Source: Bacillus sp. FJAT-45350
GTDB taxonomy: Bacteria; Bacillota; Bacilli; Bacillales; NISU01
Direction of reading: 5' to 3'
NCBI RefSeq assembly: GCF_002335805.1
Contig: NZ_NISU01000001.1
Location: 1,372,079-1,436,078 of the forward strand
DNA: 64,000 nt
Numbering within the stretch: position 1 is the first letter of the stretch; every line of letters starts with the position of its first letter. Shown piece after piece: positions 43,107 through 52,466 of this stretch. A program made the position numbers and the translations under genes. The notes beneath the pieces were generated by a model. The model saw only the letters and a list, made by a program, of their open reading frames with translations. It ran no database searches and was not told the DNA's origin.

Positions 43107-43828
43107 TGATAAAAGTAAATGATTTACGTAAGTCATTTGGTGATACTGAAGTATTAAAGGGAATTACAACTGAAATTCATGAAAAAGAAGTAGTCTGTGT
43201 TATAGGACCTTCAGGCTCAGGAAAAAGTACTTTTTTACGTTGCTTGAACTTACTTGAAGAAGTGACAAGTGGACAAATCATTGTTGACGATTCCGATTTG
43301 ACAGATCCAAAAACAAATATAAACGATGTTCGCTCAAGAGTAGGAATGGTGTTCCAGCATTTTAATCTATTTCCTCATATGACAGTCCTTCAAAATGTGA
43401 CATTAGCACCGATGAAAGTTAAAGAAATGAAAAATGAAGAAGCAGAAAAAGTGGCGTTGCAGTTATTGGACAAGGTAGGATTGGCTGATAAGGCAAACGT
43501 ATACCCAGGTAGTCTATCAGGTGGTCAAAAACAACGGGTAGCGATAGCAAGAGCGCTTGCTATGAATCCTAAGATTATGTTGTTTGATGAGCCAACATCT
43601 GCCTTAGATCCTGAGCTAGTTGGAGAAGTTCTTAGTGTTATGAAGGACCTTGCAGAAGAGGGGATGACGATGGTTGTTGTTACTCATGAGATGGGGTTTG
43701 CTAAGGAAGTTAGTGATAGAGTCTTTTTCATTGATGAAGGGATTTTTATGGAAGAAGCTCCCCCAGAACAATTTTTCGAAAATCCGACGCACCCACGCTT
43801 AAAAGGGTTCTTAAGTAAGATCCTATAA
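43106..43828 (+). CDS. Amino-acid ABC transporter ATP-binding protein (GlnQ type)
   Basis: A 240-residue ATPase. Walker [10 protein letters not shown], signature [15 protein letters not shown], Walker [14 protein letters not shown] and switch histidine in [10 protein letters not shown]. It energises the transporter made by the two preceding genes. A terminator follows. Confidence 0.94.
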   Translation: MIKVNDLRKSFGDTEVLKGITTEIHEKEVVCVIGPSGSGKSTFLRCLNLLEEVTSGQIIVDDSDLTDPKTNINDVRSRVGMVFQHFNLFPHMTVLQNVTLAPMKVKEMKNEEAEKVALQLLDKVGLADKANVYPGSLSGGQKQRVAIARALAMNPKIMLFDEPTSALDPELVGEVLSVMKDLAEEGMTMVVVTHEMGFAKEVSDRVFFIDEGIFMEEAPPEQFFENPTHPRLKGFLSKIL

Positions 43829-43856
43829 AAAAATCAGATTCTATGATACTATAATA

Positions 43857-43896
43857 ACGGAGCAAGCTTATGTGAAGCTTAGCTTCGTTTTTCTTC
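43857..43896 (+). terminator. Terminator of the amino-acid transporter operon
   Basis: Stem ACGGAGC-AAGCTT / AAGCTT-AGCTTCGT, then TTTTTC. Confidence 0.8.
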
Positions 43897-43929
43897 TGTT
43901 TATACACCCTTTTATCGGAGGTGTTTTTA

Positions 43930-44334
43930 ATGATTGAAATTTCTATAGATGGTGCAAGCGCAGGTAATCCTGGTCCATCTGGGGCAGGAATTTTCATAAA
44001 TTATAAAAATGGGCAAGTTGACAGACATTCAATTCCACTTGGGGAAATGTCTAATCACGAGGCTGAATTTTTGGCACTAATACATGCACTCGATATTTGC
44101 ATTGAAAAAGGAATTACTTCTGTTTCTTTTCGTACGGATTCTAAATTGCTAGATGACGCTATAGAAAAGCAATATGTAAAAAAGTCACTTTATCAGCCGC
44201 TATTAGAGCAAGTGTTAGAGCGTATAAAAAAGTTCGATATGTTCTTTATGAAATGGATTCCTAGTAATCAAAATAAAAATGCAGATGAGCTATCACGCCA
44301 GGCAATTCGCAAAAATGACAATACCAATGATTAA
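43930..44334 (+). CDS. RNase HI-like protein (reverse-transcriptase-like RNase H)
   Basis: A 134-residue single-domain RNase H-fold protein. Putative metal ligands are kept: SIDGASAGNPG, NHEAEF, FRTDSK and NADELS. It belongs to the ribonuclease HI group of Bacillus (YpeP/YpdQ-like), where activity can be weak. ATG 43930 follows GGAGGTG, which rules out GTG 43921 as start. It lies right before rnpB. Confidence 0.88.
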   Translation: MIEISIDGASAGNPGPSGAGIFINYKNGQVDRHSIPLGEMSNHEAEFLALIHALDICIEKGITSVSFRTDSKLLDDAIEKQYVKKSLYQPLLEQVLERIKKFDMFFMKWIPSNQNKNADELSRQAIRKNDNTND

Positions 44335-44337
44335 CAG

Positions 44338-44369
44338 TTGAAATATGATAGAAAACAGTGTAATATAAT
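44338..44369 (+). promoter_or_regulatory. Promoter of rnpB
   Basis: TTGAAA (44338-44343) and TATAAT (44364-44369), spacing 20; an overlapping TAATAT gives spacing 17. Located about 20 bases before the RNA 5' end. Confidence 0.55.
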
Positions 44370-44388
44370 AGTTGTCTCATTGATGAGA

Positions 44389-44798
44389 ACCGATAGCGTT
44401 CAGGTAATCGCTGCATCTTTAGGATGTAGAGGAAAGTCCATGCTCGCACGACCTGAGATGGTCGTAGTGTTCGTGCCTAGCCAATCAATAAGCTAGGGTA
44501 ATCTGGTTTCGACTGGATTAACGGCGAGGTAAGCACCTAAGTCCAATAGGATATGGTGTGATGCTTCTGAAAGTGCCACAGTGACGTAGTCCGTGAGGAA
44601 ACGAGCGGAGTGGAACGGGTAAACCCCTCGAGCGAGAAACCCAAAATATGGTAGGGGCATCCTCTTCATGGAAATGAACTGAGAAGAGGGCCAGGCGAAG
44701 TTACTTCGTCTGTAGACAGATGATTACCACCGGAGTACGAGGCTCATCACCGTTTGCAGTACTAAGGTACAAAACATGGCTTATCGAACGCTATAGGG
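44389..44798 (+). ncRNA. rnpB: RNase P RNA, class B
   Basis: The catalytic RNA of RNase P, which matures tRNA 5' ends. Conserved core blocks are AGGAAAGTCCATGCTCGCAC, GTAGTGTTCGTGCCTAG, GAAAGTGCCACAGTGACG, TAAACCCCTCGAGCGAGAAA, AGACAGATGATTACCACC and CAAAACATGGCTTATCGAAC. The ends pair as helix P1 (CCGATAGCGTTC with GAACGCTATAGG). The layout matches the Bacillus type B RNA. Both ends are set by the P1 pairing, so they may be off by a few bases. Confidence 0.97.
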
Positions 44799-44807
44799 AT
44801 GATAAAA

Positions 44808-44838
44808 ATCGCCACTTGATTGGCGATATTTTTATTTT
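44808..44838 (+). terminator. Terminator of rnpB
   Basis: Stem ATCGCCA / TGGCGAT with T-rich tail. Confidence 0.8.
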
Positions 44839-44859
44839 GAATACTTGCCATAGGATTAT

Positions 44860-44885
44860 ACCTCTCATTGCAGAGGTTTTTTTGG
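44860..44885 (+). terminator. Second terminator after rnpB
   Basis: Stem ACCTCT / AGAGGT and a run of eight T, 20 bases after the first. Confidence 0.65.
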
Positions 44886-44965
44886 TTTTAGGAAACTATA
44901 AAATACATATTTGTGGATAATCATAGATGAGCAATGACCACGCACACTACACGCTTAACACAAGT

Positions 44966-45017
44966 AGTGACTCCGCACATTGCATCAAACAATACCGCTT
45001 TTGCGGTTTTGTTCTTA
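44966..45017. repeat. Dispersed intergenic repeat, copy B
   Basis: CTCCGCACATTGC, ATCAAAC, ACCGCTTTTGCGGTTTTGTTCT follows the order of copy A (28010-28074) with few changes; its ACCGC/GCGGT hairpin is intact. No other recognisable feature lies between the rnpB terminators and ypsC (44886-45243). Confidence 0.6.
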
Positions 45018-45243
45018 CTTAAGAATCCTTAATCTACGTCAATGGTATACGTGAAATCATAGTTGTTAAAAACCGAATCTTCAGAAATAGGGACAACCCT
45101 TTTCATTCAATGTATTTATCTATATAATTGACAGAGGTATTTTATTCCTAAAGGAAGTCTCACAAATAAAAAGAATGTCAATAATACTAACAAAAGTTAT
45201 TATATTATGTAGTATTTATTTCTAAATTCAAGGAGTTTTTTAT

Positions 45244-46383
45244 ATGGGAAAAGTTACACTAATTGCAACAGCAACAATGGGACTTGAATCACTTGTAGCA
45301 CGTGAGGTAAAGGACCTTGGTTATGAAGATGTTCAAGTTGAAAATGGTAAGGTTACATATACCGCAGACGAAGCTGGGATTTGTCGTTCTAATTTATGGT
45401 TACGTACATCTGATCGAATTAAGTTGAAAGTTGGAGAATTCAAAGCTTTTACATTCGAAGAGCTTTTTGAAAAAACAAAAGCATTACCTTGGGCAGATTT
45501 AATCCCAGCTAATGCAGAGTTTCCTGTCATTGGACGCTCGGTAAAATCAAAATTATTCAGTGTTTCTGATTGCCAAGCTATTGTAAAAAAAGCGGTAGTA
45601 GAAAGTATGAAGAAAAAGCATAAAACCGACTGGTTCAAAGAAGATGGACCTCTTTGTAGAATTGAAGTTGCCTTACTTAAAGATGTTGCGACTTTAACTA
45701 TTGACACTAGTGGAATAGGATTACATAAGCGTGGGTATCGTTATTTACATAGCCAAGCTCCAATTAAAGAAACGTTAGCATCAGCAATGATTATGCTTAC
45801 AAATTGGAGACCAGAAATGCCGTTTATTGATCCATTCTGTGGTTCAGGAACACTTCCAATTGAAGCTGCTTTAATTGGACAAAATATCGCACCAGGCTTT
45901 AACCGTGATTTCGCTTCTGAGGATTGGCCATGGATCAGTAAAGACGTATGGGATAAAGCGCGTCAAGAGGTTGAAGATGTAGCAAATTATGATCAAAAGT
46001 TAACGATATTTGGTTCGGATATCGATCATAAGATGGTTGAGTTAGCAGAAAATAATGCAATGGAAGCTGGCTTTGGCGACATGCTGAAGTTTAAGCAAAT
46101 GCAAGTAACAGATTTACGAACGAAGCTAGAATACGGTACTTTAATCGGAAATCCTCCATACGGAGAACGACTTGGGGAAAGAGATGAAGTTGAGCATATG
46201 TACCGTAATATGGGGAAACTATTTAGAGAAGAATTACCAACGTGGTCTGTATATATGCTAACGTCACACGAAGGCTTTGAAGAGCTATACGGAAAACCAG
46301 CTTCAAAAAGACGCAAGTTATACAACGGAAATATTAAGACACAATATTATCAATATTTTGGACCAAGACCGCCAAAGAACTAA
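45244..46383 (+). CDS. ypsC: YpsC, 23S rRNA guanine-N2 methyltransferase (RlmL-type)
   Basis: A 379-residue THUMP-domain rRNA methyltransferase. N-terminal THUMP (about 40-155), then a Rossmann methyltransferase domain with FIDPFCGSGTLPIEAAL as SAM site and NPPYGERLG as catalytic NPPY motif. It modifies a guanine in 23S rRNA (equivalent of the E. coli RlmL site) by homology. ATG 45244 has AAGGAG. Position after rnpB is the same as in B. subtilis. Confidence 0.92.
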   Translation: MGKVTLIATATMGLESLVAREVKDLGYEDVQVENGKVTYTADEAGICRSNLWLRTSDRIKLKVGEFKAFTFEELFEKTKALPWADLIPANAEFPVIGRSVKSKLFSVSDCQAIVKKAVVESMKKKHKTDWFKEDGPLCRIEVALLKDVATLTIDTSGIGLHKRGYRYLHSQAPIKETLASAMIMLTNWRPEMPFIDPFCGSGTLPIEAALIGQNIAPGFNRDFASEDWPWISKDVWDKARQEVEDVANYDQKLTIFGSDIDHKMVELAENNAMEAGFGDMLKFKQMQVTDLRTKLEYGTLIGNPPYGERLGERDEVEHMYRNMGKLFREELPTWSVYMLTSHEGFEELYGKPASKRRKLYNGNIKTQYYQYFGPRPPKN

Positions 46384-46405
46384 TCAGAGAAATTAACGAT
46401 ACGAG

Positions 46406-46440
46406 ACACATCCTTTCAATTATCTAAGGATGTGTTTTTG
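46406..46440 (+). terminator. Terminator of ypsC
   Basis: Stem ACACATCCTT / AAGGATGTGT, then TTTTG. Confidence 0.8.
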
Positions 46441-46561
46441 TTTTTATACACTCAAGGTATAATAGTTTCAATAATATTATTATGTTAACTAAATAATATG
46501 GATAAGATCCAGATATTTTTCATATGCTAGTACTGTTACTAATGAAAGGTGGTATGGATAA

Positions 46562-46810
46562 ATGTCTGAGCCATATAATGATTTAAAACAAGTAGAAATG
46601 GCAATAAAGTCTGCCCAACGCATGGTAGGACAAGCTACTATGAGCATGGATGAAGACCAATTACAAGCAGCAACTGATGCACTTAACCAAGCAAAACAGC
46701 AATATCAACACGCCCTAAGTCATAAGACAGGGGTTGATGAGCAATTCTTTGAGTTCTCTTCTGAACTGATTGAACGAATCGATCATCAATTAACGGAAGC
46801 AAAGGATTAA
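46562..46810 (+). CDS. DUF2564 family protein
   Basis: An 82-residue helical protein with the DUF2564 pattern (NDLKQVEMAIKSAQRMVGQA, ATMSMDEDQLQAATDAL, KTGVDEQFF). It is mostly alpha-helical and acidic. No known function. ATG 46562 follows AAAGGTGG. A terminator hairpin follows at 46815. Confidence 0.75.
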   Translation: MSEPYNDLKQVEMAIKSAQRMVGQATMSMDEDQLQAATDALNQAKQQYQHALSHKTGVDEQFFEFSSELIERIDHQLTEAKD

Positions 46811-46814
46811 TAAT

Positions 46815-46841
46815 TATCCAAAAGAATTAGTTTCTTTTGGA
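46815..46841 (+). terminator. Terminator of the DUF2564 gene
   Basis: Stem ATCCAAAAGAA / TTCTTTTGGAT overlapping a T-rich arm. Confidence 0.65.
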
Positions 46842-46844
46842 TCT

Positions 46845-46913
46845 AAAGCAATGAGTATTACGGCTGTTTTTTCCGTACATTCATGACGGAAAGTACAGTC
46901 TAATGCCATTGCT
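46845..46913. repeat. Nested inverted repeat
   Basis: Outer arms AAGCAATG / CATTGCTT and an inner TTTCCGT / ACGGAAA pair make a nested stem structure. The outer arms resemble the GGCAATG/CATTGC arms of the dispersed repeat family. Confidence 0.45.
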
Positions 46914-47025
46914 TATTTTGTTATTTACCACTTCTGTAGCTATTATTAGCATACATAAGCCAAGCACTGTATAATATGTAGTTACATGTACATAATTATT
47001 TCATATTGAATTGGGGGAACTTTCA

Positions 47026-48540
47026 TTGACTGGTAGTAAACAAATTGAACAGGATTTTCTTCAGTACGTGAAGAAAATGGAGAACTATAATGAAGCTACA
47101 TCTTTATTGTTTTGGGATGCTCGTACAGGTGCACCTAAAAAAGGTGGAGACCAACGCTCTGAGGTAATTGGTACCCTATCAACAGAAATTTTCAAAATGT
47201 CTGTCTCAGATGAAATGAAACAATTTCTAACTCAGCTACAAGACCAAGCTATTCAAGGTGAGCTCTCAGAAATCACAAAGAAGACGGTAGAAGAATGCAA
47301 AAAAAACTATGATCGAAATAATAAAATACCAGAAGCAGAATATAAAGAATTTGTTATTTTAAAAGCAAAGACAGAAACAGCATGGGAAGAGGCAAAAGAA
47401 GCTTCAGACTTTGCGATGTTCCAGCCATATTTAGAAAAAATCGTAGCTACAACAAAGCGTTTCATCGATTATTGGGGCTATGAAGATAACAAATACAATA
47501 CATTATTAGATGATTATGAGCCGGGAATTACAGTCGATATTTTAGATGATGTATTTGGAAAATTAAGAGATCAGTTAATTCCGCTTGTTAAAGGAGTTAC
47601 TGAATCAAACCATAAGCCGAATACAAAATTTTTATTTGAACATTTTCCTAAAGAAAAACAACGTTCGTTTAGTTTAGATATTTTAAAGCAAATGAACTAT
47701 GACTTTGATGCAGGACGTTTAGATACCACAATGCATCCATTTGCTATTAGCTTAAATCCAGGGGATGTTCGTGTAACAACAAAGTATGATGAGAAAGACT
47801 TCCGTACGGCTGTGTTCGGAACAATTCATGAAGGTGGTCATGCTTTATATGAGCAAAATATTTCGAAGGATTTGATTGGAACACCTCTATGTGACGGGAC
47901 TTCAATGGGAATTCATGAATCTCAATCACTTTTCTGGGAGAACTTTGTTGGACGTCATGAATCATTCTGGAAGTGTAATTATGACCTACTTAAGAATCAC
48001 TCAAATGGACAGTTTGATGATGTGAGTCAGGAAAATTTTTACCGTGCCATTAATGAAGCCAAGCCATCGTTAATTCGAATTGAAGCCGATGAGATGACGT
48101 ACGCTCTTCATATTATAATGCGTTATGAAATTGAAAAAGCTTTAATTAATGATGAAATTGAAGTGAAAGACTTACCCGCTATTTGGAATGATAAGATGGA
48201 GGAATATTTAGGGGTTCGTCCATCTAATGATGGAGAAGGTGTACTTCAGGATGTTCACTGGTCCTTTGGGGCATTTGGCTACTTCCCTTCATATGCATTA
48301 GGCTATATTTACGCAGCGCAAATCAAGAATGCGATGGACAAAGATATTTCTAATTACAGTGACTTACTTGAAAAAGGAGAACTGATACCTATTAAAGAAT
48401 GGCTTACTGAAAAGGTCCATCAATATGGGAAAATGAAAAAGCCAATTGAAATATTAGAAGATACAACGGGTGAAGGAATTAATCCTGAGTATTTGGTGAA
48501 GTATTTAGAGGAAAAATATAAGAAGCTTTACCAGTTTTAA
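47026..48540 (+). CDS. ypwA: Metallocarboxypeptidase, family M32
   Basis: A 504-residue cytosolic carboxypeptidase (YpwA/Taq type). The zinc site is HEGGH (GTIHEGGHALYEQ) with the third ligand in GIHESQSLFWENFVGRH. The conserved DVRVTTKYDEKDF and the C-terminal SFGAFGYFPSYALGY are intact. TTG 47011 overlaps the TTGGGGGAA ribosome site; TTG 47026 is the start. Family members trim C-terminal residues from peptides. Confidence 0.93.
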   Translation: MTGSKQIEQDFLQYVKKMENYNEATSLLFWDARTGAPKKGGDQRSEVIGTLSTEIFKMSVSDEMKQFLTQLQDQAIQGELSEITKKTVEECKKNYDRNNKIPEAEYKEFVILKAKTETAWEEAKEASDFAMFQPYLEKIVATTKRFIDYWGYEDNKYNTLLDDYEPGITVDILDDVFGKLRDQLIPLVKGVTESNHKPNTKFLFEHFPKEKQRSFSLDILKQMNYDFDAGRLDTTMHPFAISLNPGDVRVTTKYDEKDFRTAVFGTIHEGGHALYEQNISKDLIGTPLCDGTSMGIHESQSLFWENFVGRHESFWKCNYDLLKNHSNGQFDDVSQENFYRAINEAKPSLIRIEADEMTYALHIIMRYEIEKALINDEIEVKDLPAIWNDKMEEYLGVRPSNDGEGVLQDVHWSFGAFGYFPSYALGYIYAAQIKNAMDKDISNYSDLLEKGELIPIKEWLTEKVHQYGKMKKPIEILEDTTGEGINPEYLVKYLEEKYKKLYQF

Positions 48541-48550
48541 GAGCTTGTTA

Positions 48551-48586
48551 GGTCGGAATTTCATTAAATTCCGACCATTTTTTTAT
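48551..48586 (+). terminator. Terminator of the M32 gene
   Basis: Stem GGTCGGAATTT / AAATTCCGACC, then ATTTTTTTA. Confidence 0.85.
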
Positions 48587-48611
48587 GTTAAAATAAATAT
48601 GAGGTGAAAAG

Positions 48612-48944
48612 ATGGATTGGTATATTTACGTACTTTTATTTTTAGCAGTGGCTTATTATTTAACGGTGTATATTCGGTTAAAATATATGATCGTTGGACA
48701 TGCCTTATTAGTTCGACATGGTTTTAAGCGAGTGTCTATTTCAATTGATGAAATTACAGCAGTAGAGCTAGCATCGAATGAAGAAATTCAGCAAGGGATA
48801 ATCATAATAGGATTGCCACTTAAGAAAAATGAAAAATTAATTATCCGAACAAATGAAAATGTATATATGCTAGCTGGAAAGAACATTTCTTCTTTAGCAG
48901 GAAAGTTAAAGGAACAAAATAAACGTATAAGAATGAAAATGTAA
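48612..48944 (+). CDS. Small membrane-anchored protein with PH-like domain
   Basis: A 110-residue protein with one or two N-terminal helices (MDWYIYVLLFLAVAYYLTVY) and a basic beta-rich domain (ISIDEITAVELA, IIIGLPLKKNEKLIIRTNEN). The pattern resembles small bacterial PH-like proteins (SunI/YdbS type), but this is a weak match. ATG with GAGGTGAAAAG upstream. No known function. Confidence 0.5.
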   Translation: MDWYIYVLLFLAVAYYLTVYIRLKYMIVGHALLVRHGFKRVSISIDEITAVELASNEEIQQGIIIIGLPLKKNEKLIIRTNENVYMLAGKNISSLAGKLKEQNKRIRMKM

Positions 48945-49077
48945 CCTTTTTTATTTTTGCTAGGAAATAAGTAATCCTACTAAATTAAAATTAAATACTA
49001 TTTTGAGTTGCTAGGGAAAACAAACTAGTGATTAATAGTAGAGAACGTTTGATTCATATGAAATCCCGGATAATTTT

Positions 49078-49108
49078 AAGCTGAAAGGCATAAATTTCAG
49101 CTTTTTCT
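49078..49108 (+). terminator. Terminator
   Basis: Stem AAGCTGAAA / TTTCAGCTT, then TTTCTTT. Confidence 0.75.
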
Positions 49109-49195
49109 TTACTTAGAAGATAATTAGTTCGTATCTTGTGACTGCTTCTCTATTTTCTTATGATGGTAGTAAGAAAAAAGGAGGAGCAGCCTTTC

Positions 49196-49891
49196 ATGAA
49201 TACCTTAGATATTTTACCCTATTACGAGAAAGAGTGTACTTGTCCCGTATGTAGCGGTGCTTTTACAACTAGAAAAATTAGAAGTCGTTTTGCACGTGTG
49301 GTGAAGACTGATTCGGACTTTGCTCCTGTCTATGAAGATAAATATAATCCAATCTATTATCGCGTGAATGTTTGTCCTCATTGCGGTTATTCTTATAATG
49401 ATCATTTTAATGACCGGTTAACAGCAAGAGATAAAGAAATTATTCAAGTGAAAATTTCTGATGGGTGGAACAATGTTGATTATGGTCATGAACGGACTTC
49501 AGATCATGCTATTGCAACACATAAGCTTGCACTGTTATCGGGAACGTTGACTAGTGAGAAATCACTTGTGATCGGTGGTATATGTTTACGCTTAGGATGG
49601 TTATACAGGGAAATCAATAATCAAAATCAAGAAAGGCGATTTTTGAATCATGCTCTATCTGAATATAAAAAAGCTCAAAATAGTTTTGAGATTTTTGAAT
49701 CAACTATGTCAGAAATTCGTTTAAAGTATTTAATAGGGGAATTGCACCGAAGACTTCATGATGATGAAGCAGCTATACATTATTTTACAGGTGTTTTAAA
49801 GCATAGAGACCTTTCGAGCGAACGAGATGTTATGACATTAGCAGAGTTACAGATGAGAGAATTAACTAAGGAAAGTAAAATAGCATTGTAG
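49196..49891 (+). CDS. DUF2225 family protein
   Basis: A 231-residue protein with an N-terminal zinc-ribbon-like part: CTCPVCSGAFTTRKIRSR and VNVCPHCGYSYNDHF give two CxxC pairs. A helical, TPR-like C-terminal region follows (SLVIGGICLRLGWLYREINN, AAIHYFTGVLKHRD). No function is known; DUF2225 proteins are conserved in Bacillus. An open frame extends to 49160, but GGAGGAG at 49180-49186 sets ATG 49196 as start. Confidence 0.85.
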   Translation: MNTLDILPYYEKECTCPVCSGAFTTRKIRSRFARVVKTDSDFAPVYEDKYNPIYYRVNVCPHCGYSYNDHFNDRLTARDKEIIQVKISDGWNNVDYGHERTSDHAIATHKLALLSGTLTSEKSLVIGGICLRLGWLYREINNQNQERRFLNHALSEYKKAQNSFEIFESTMSEIRLKYLIGELHRRLHDDEAAIHYFTGVLKHRDLSSERDVMTLAELQMRELTKESKIAL

Positions 49892-49895
49892 GAGG

Positions 49896-49922
49896 ACCCA
49901 CTATTTTCAGTGGGTTTTTTAT
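49896..49922 (+). terminator. Terminator of the DUF2225 gene
   Basis: Stem ACCCACT / AGTGGGT with a T-run. Confidence 0.8.
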
Positions 49923-50083
49923 TTTCGAATAATCTAATAAAATAGCGTAAACACCATAATTATAGTGGTAAATATCACTTTATAGATTTATAATATTTTA
50001 TATACAAAATAAATCAATTATTTGATTCATTATAAAAATTCAGTATGTTTCTTGTATATATAATTAAAATAGGAGGAAAATGA

Positions 50084-51268
50084 ATGAAATGTTCTGTAAT
50101 AGATGTTACCAACGAAGGGGTCTTGGAACAACTAAGATTTTTAGATTTAACTAGCGAAGATTTGCTTGTTGTGAAAAGAATGCAACCATTTATTACGAAG
50201 CATATTGACCTACTAGTAGATTCCTTTTATCAAGTTATTATTCAAGTTGAAGAATTAAAAGAAATTATCGGTACTCATAGTTCAATGGAAAGGCTAGAAA
50301 CTACGTTGAAGGTACACTTAATTGAATTATTTAACGGAAAAATTGATGAGCAATTTATTAATAAAAGATTAAAAGTTGCAGAAATTCATTTTAGTATAGG
50401 ATTAAAGCCTAGATGGTATATGGGCGCCTTTCATAACTTACAAAATAAGTTATTTAGATTAATCGAAGAACAAATCACTGACCCAAAAGAAAACACACTT
50501 TACATAAATGTTGCAACTAAAATTCTTAATTTAGAACAACAGCTAGTATTAGAAGCATATGAAAAAGAAAGTAAGGACTATCATACAAGACAAAATGAAT
50601 TGTTAATAAAAGCTGAAAAATTATCGGTAGTTGGTCAGCTTGCAGCGGGATTTGCTCATGAAATTCGAAATCCATTGACAACTCTTAAAGGCTTTACACA
50701 ATATTTTAAAGCGGAAGCAAAAGAAAAGCACTTACCTATTTATGATTTACTACTTTCGGAATTAGATAGACTGGAATCGATCACGAATGAATTTATGATC
50801 GTCGCAAAGCCACAAAAAAATAATTACAAAGATGCTGATGTTAAACAAATATTAGTGCAAGTCTTATCTCTCTTAAACCCACAAGCTTTAATGAATAATA
50901 TACAATTTATCATACAAACAGAAAAAGAAATTCCTATTATTAGCTGCAATGAAAATCAACTAAAACAAGTTTTCATAAATCTATTAAAGAACGCCATGGA
51001 AGCAATGCCAGATGGTGGCGATATACTATTACAAATGGAAACTTGTGAAAAGAAAGTGATTCTAATTAAAGTGATAGATAGTGGGATAGGTATTTCAAAA
51101 GAATGTATCAGTAAAATAGGAGAACCGTTCTACTCATTAAAAGAAAAAGGCACAGGACTTGGATTGATGGTTACTTATAAAATAATTGAAGCTCATAATG
51201 GAAAAGTAGAGTTCTTTAGTCAACCTAATAAAGGAACTACAGTTACTATAACTCTTCCATTTCTATAG
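50084..51268 (+). CDS. Globin-coupled histidine kinase
   Basis: A 394-residue soluble kinase. The N-terminus (about 1-165) is a protoglobin-type sensor with the HemAT-like motif AEIHFSIGLKPRWYMGAF, where H102 is the likely haem ligand. HisKA has GQLAAGFAHEIRNPL (H192 phospho-accepting), and HATPase has NLLKNAMEAMPDGG, DSGIGI and KGTGLGL. The kinase core resembles sporulation kinases (KinA/KinB group). Predicted: an oxygen- or NO-sensing input, perhaps to Spo0F, since no response regulator gene is adjacent. ATG 50084 has AGGAGGAAAATGA. Confidence 0.88.
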   Translation: MKCSVIDVTNEGVLEQLRFLDLTSEDLLVVKRMQPFITKHIDLLVDSFYQVIIQVEELKEIIGTHSSMERLETTLKVHLIELFNGKIDEQFINKRLKVAEIHFSIGLKPRWYMGAFHNLQNKLFRLIEEQITDPKENTLYINVATKILNLEQQLVLEAYEKESKDYHTRQNELLIKAEKLSVVGQLAAGFAHEIRNPLTTLKGFTQYFKAEAKEKHLPIYDLLLSELDRLESITNEFMIVAKPQKNNYKDADVKQILVQVLSLLNPQALMNNIQFIIQTEKEIPIISCNENQLKQVFINLLKNAMEAMPDGGDILLQMETCEKKVILIKVIDSGIGISKECISKIGEPFYSLKEKGTGLGLMVTYKIIEAHNGKVEFFSQPNKGTTVTITLPFL

Positions 51269-51290
51269 ACACATTCTAAAATGTAAAAAG

Positions 51291-51312
51291 GGTGAACATA
51301 AAATTGTTCACC
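51291..51312. terminator. Hairpin between convergent genes
   Basis: Stem GGTGAACA / TGTTCACC. Confidence 0.55.
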
Positions 51313-51321
51313 ATATAAATA

Positions 51322-52407
51322 TTATGTTAACTCGAGAGCTTCTATGGCTAGTTTCTTTGCGTCCTTTTTCACATGTGAGTAAATTTGTGTAGTCGCAACC
51401 GATTCATGACCTAGTAAACTTTGAACTGTTAGTACATCAATTCCTCTATGAACAAGTTCCGTCGCAAAACTATGTCTTAATTTATGAGCACTTATATTTT
51501 TATAGCTTAAAAAGGGAAGATAGGTTTTCGCACGCTCGATATGACGTTGAATCATTTTTTGAATCGCACTCACTGTTACTTGCTCAGTATATTGATTTTT
51601 CTTGAAATCATAGCCGACAAATAATGATTGCTCATATGATGTAGGGCGGTGTTGCTTAGGTAGGGATGTCATGTATTGATTAATAATCTTCAATGTTCCC
51701 TCATTTAATGGAATTGTTCGTTGCTTATTTCCTTTACCAATAACGGATAGCTCTCTTTCTTTTGTGTTAAAGTCTTTTACTTTGATTTGACAAAGCTCTG
51801 AAATACGAAGTCCCGTCATAATCATTGTGTGAATGATCGCCCCGTCTCTTTCTTTTAAAAGAGTATGATACTTTATTTGCCTCTTTGACATACCTTTGTC
51901 AGAAAGAATAATAGAAAACAGCTCCTCGTATTCATCACGATTTAAATAGATAGGATCTTTCCGTATGACTTTTGGTCGTTCCACATCATTTACTGGATTC
52001 AAGGTTGTGTACTTTTGTTGTTTAAGAAAATCGAAAAGAGACTTTAATGCTGATAGTTTTCGATTAATTGATTTCCCATTATTCTTTGCATGTAATGAAA
52101 GGAATTGTATATAGTCTTCTATCATTTCACGATCAATATCTATAAAATCCTCTAACGTAATATCCTTTATTTGAAAGTCTTCACCAGTCACTTCATGAAC
52201 ATAATCAAAAAAACTTTTAAAGTCATATATGTAACGTTGCAACGTAGTCATAGAATAGCCAAGTGCCATTCTACTAATTACATACTCTTGGATGAAGGGA
52301 GGCATTTTCTCAACGTAGCGAAATTCAGCAAGGGCAGATCTCGTTGTATGACCTAATCTATGGCTGTTTTCCTTTTGCGAGTTTTTTAGCTTTTTTAAGA
52401 CCGACAT
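51322..52407 (-). CDS. xerS: Tyrosine recombinase, XerS-like
   Basis: A 361-residue tyrosine recombinase. An N-terminal SAM-like core-binding domain (about 30-140) is followed by the catalytic domain with all residues: TGLRISEL (Arg), GKGNKQRTIPL (Lys), HKLRHSFATELV (His and Arg), LLGHESVATTQIYSH (His and Tyr nucleophile). The length and the extended N-terminus fit XerS, the single-protein chromosome-dimer recombinase of streptococci, also annotated in Bacillus. MSVLKK at 52407 follows AAAGGAG and is taken as start. A palindromic site lies 34 bases upstream. Confidence 0.85.
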   Translation of the reverse strand: MSVLKKLKNSQKENSHRLGHTTRSALAEFRYVEKMPPFIQEYVISRMALGYSMTTLQRYIYDFKSFFDYVHEVTGEDFQIKDITLEDFIDIDREMIEDYIQFLSLHAKNNGKSINRKLSALKSLFDFLKQQKYTTLNPVNDVERPKVIRKDPIYLNRDEYEELFSIILSDKGMSKRQIKYHTLLKERDGAIIHTMIMTGLRISELCQIKVKDFNTKERELSVIGKGNKQRTIPLNEGTLKIINQYMTSLPKQHRPTSYEQSLFVGYDFKKNQYTEQVTVSAIQKMIQRHIERAKTYLPFLSYKNISAHKLRHSFATELVHRGIDVLTVQSLLGHESVATTQIYSHVKKDAKKLAIEALELT

Positions 52408-52440
52408 AGGCAGAACTCCTTTCAGTTTCATTATATCACG

Positions 52441-52466
52441 TTCTGTGAAATATATGTTTCACAGAA
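52441..52466. promoter_or_regulatory. Candidate recombination or operator site (10-6-10 palindrome)
   Basis: TTCTGTGAAA and TTTCACAGAA, perfect inverted arms, flank the 6-base centre TATATG. This is the geometry of a tyrosine recombinase core site. A third copy of one arm, TTTCATAGAAG, lies at 52494-52504. The site also covers the upstream region of the recombinase gene, so autoregulation is possible. difSL of streptococci lies next to xerS in a comparable position. Confidence 0.5.

Noticed and set aside
44720-44920. 66-residue ORF after RNase H
   Set aside because: It begins inside the RNase P RNA and crosses two terminators.
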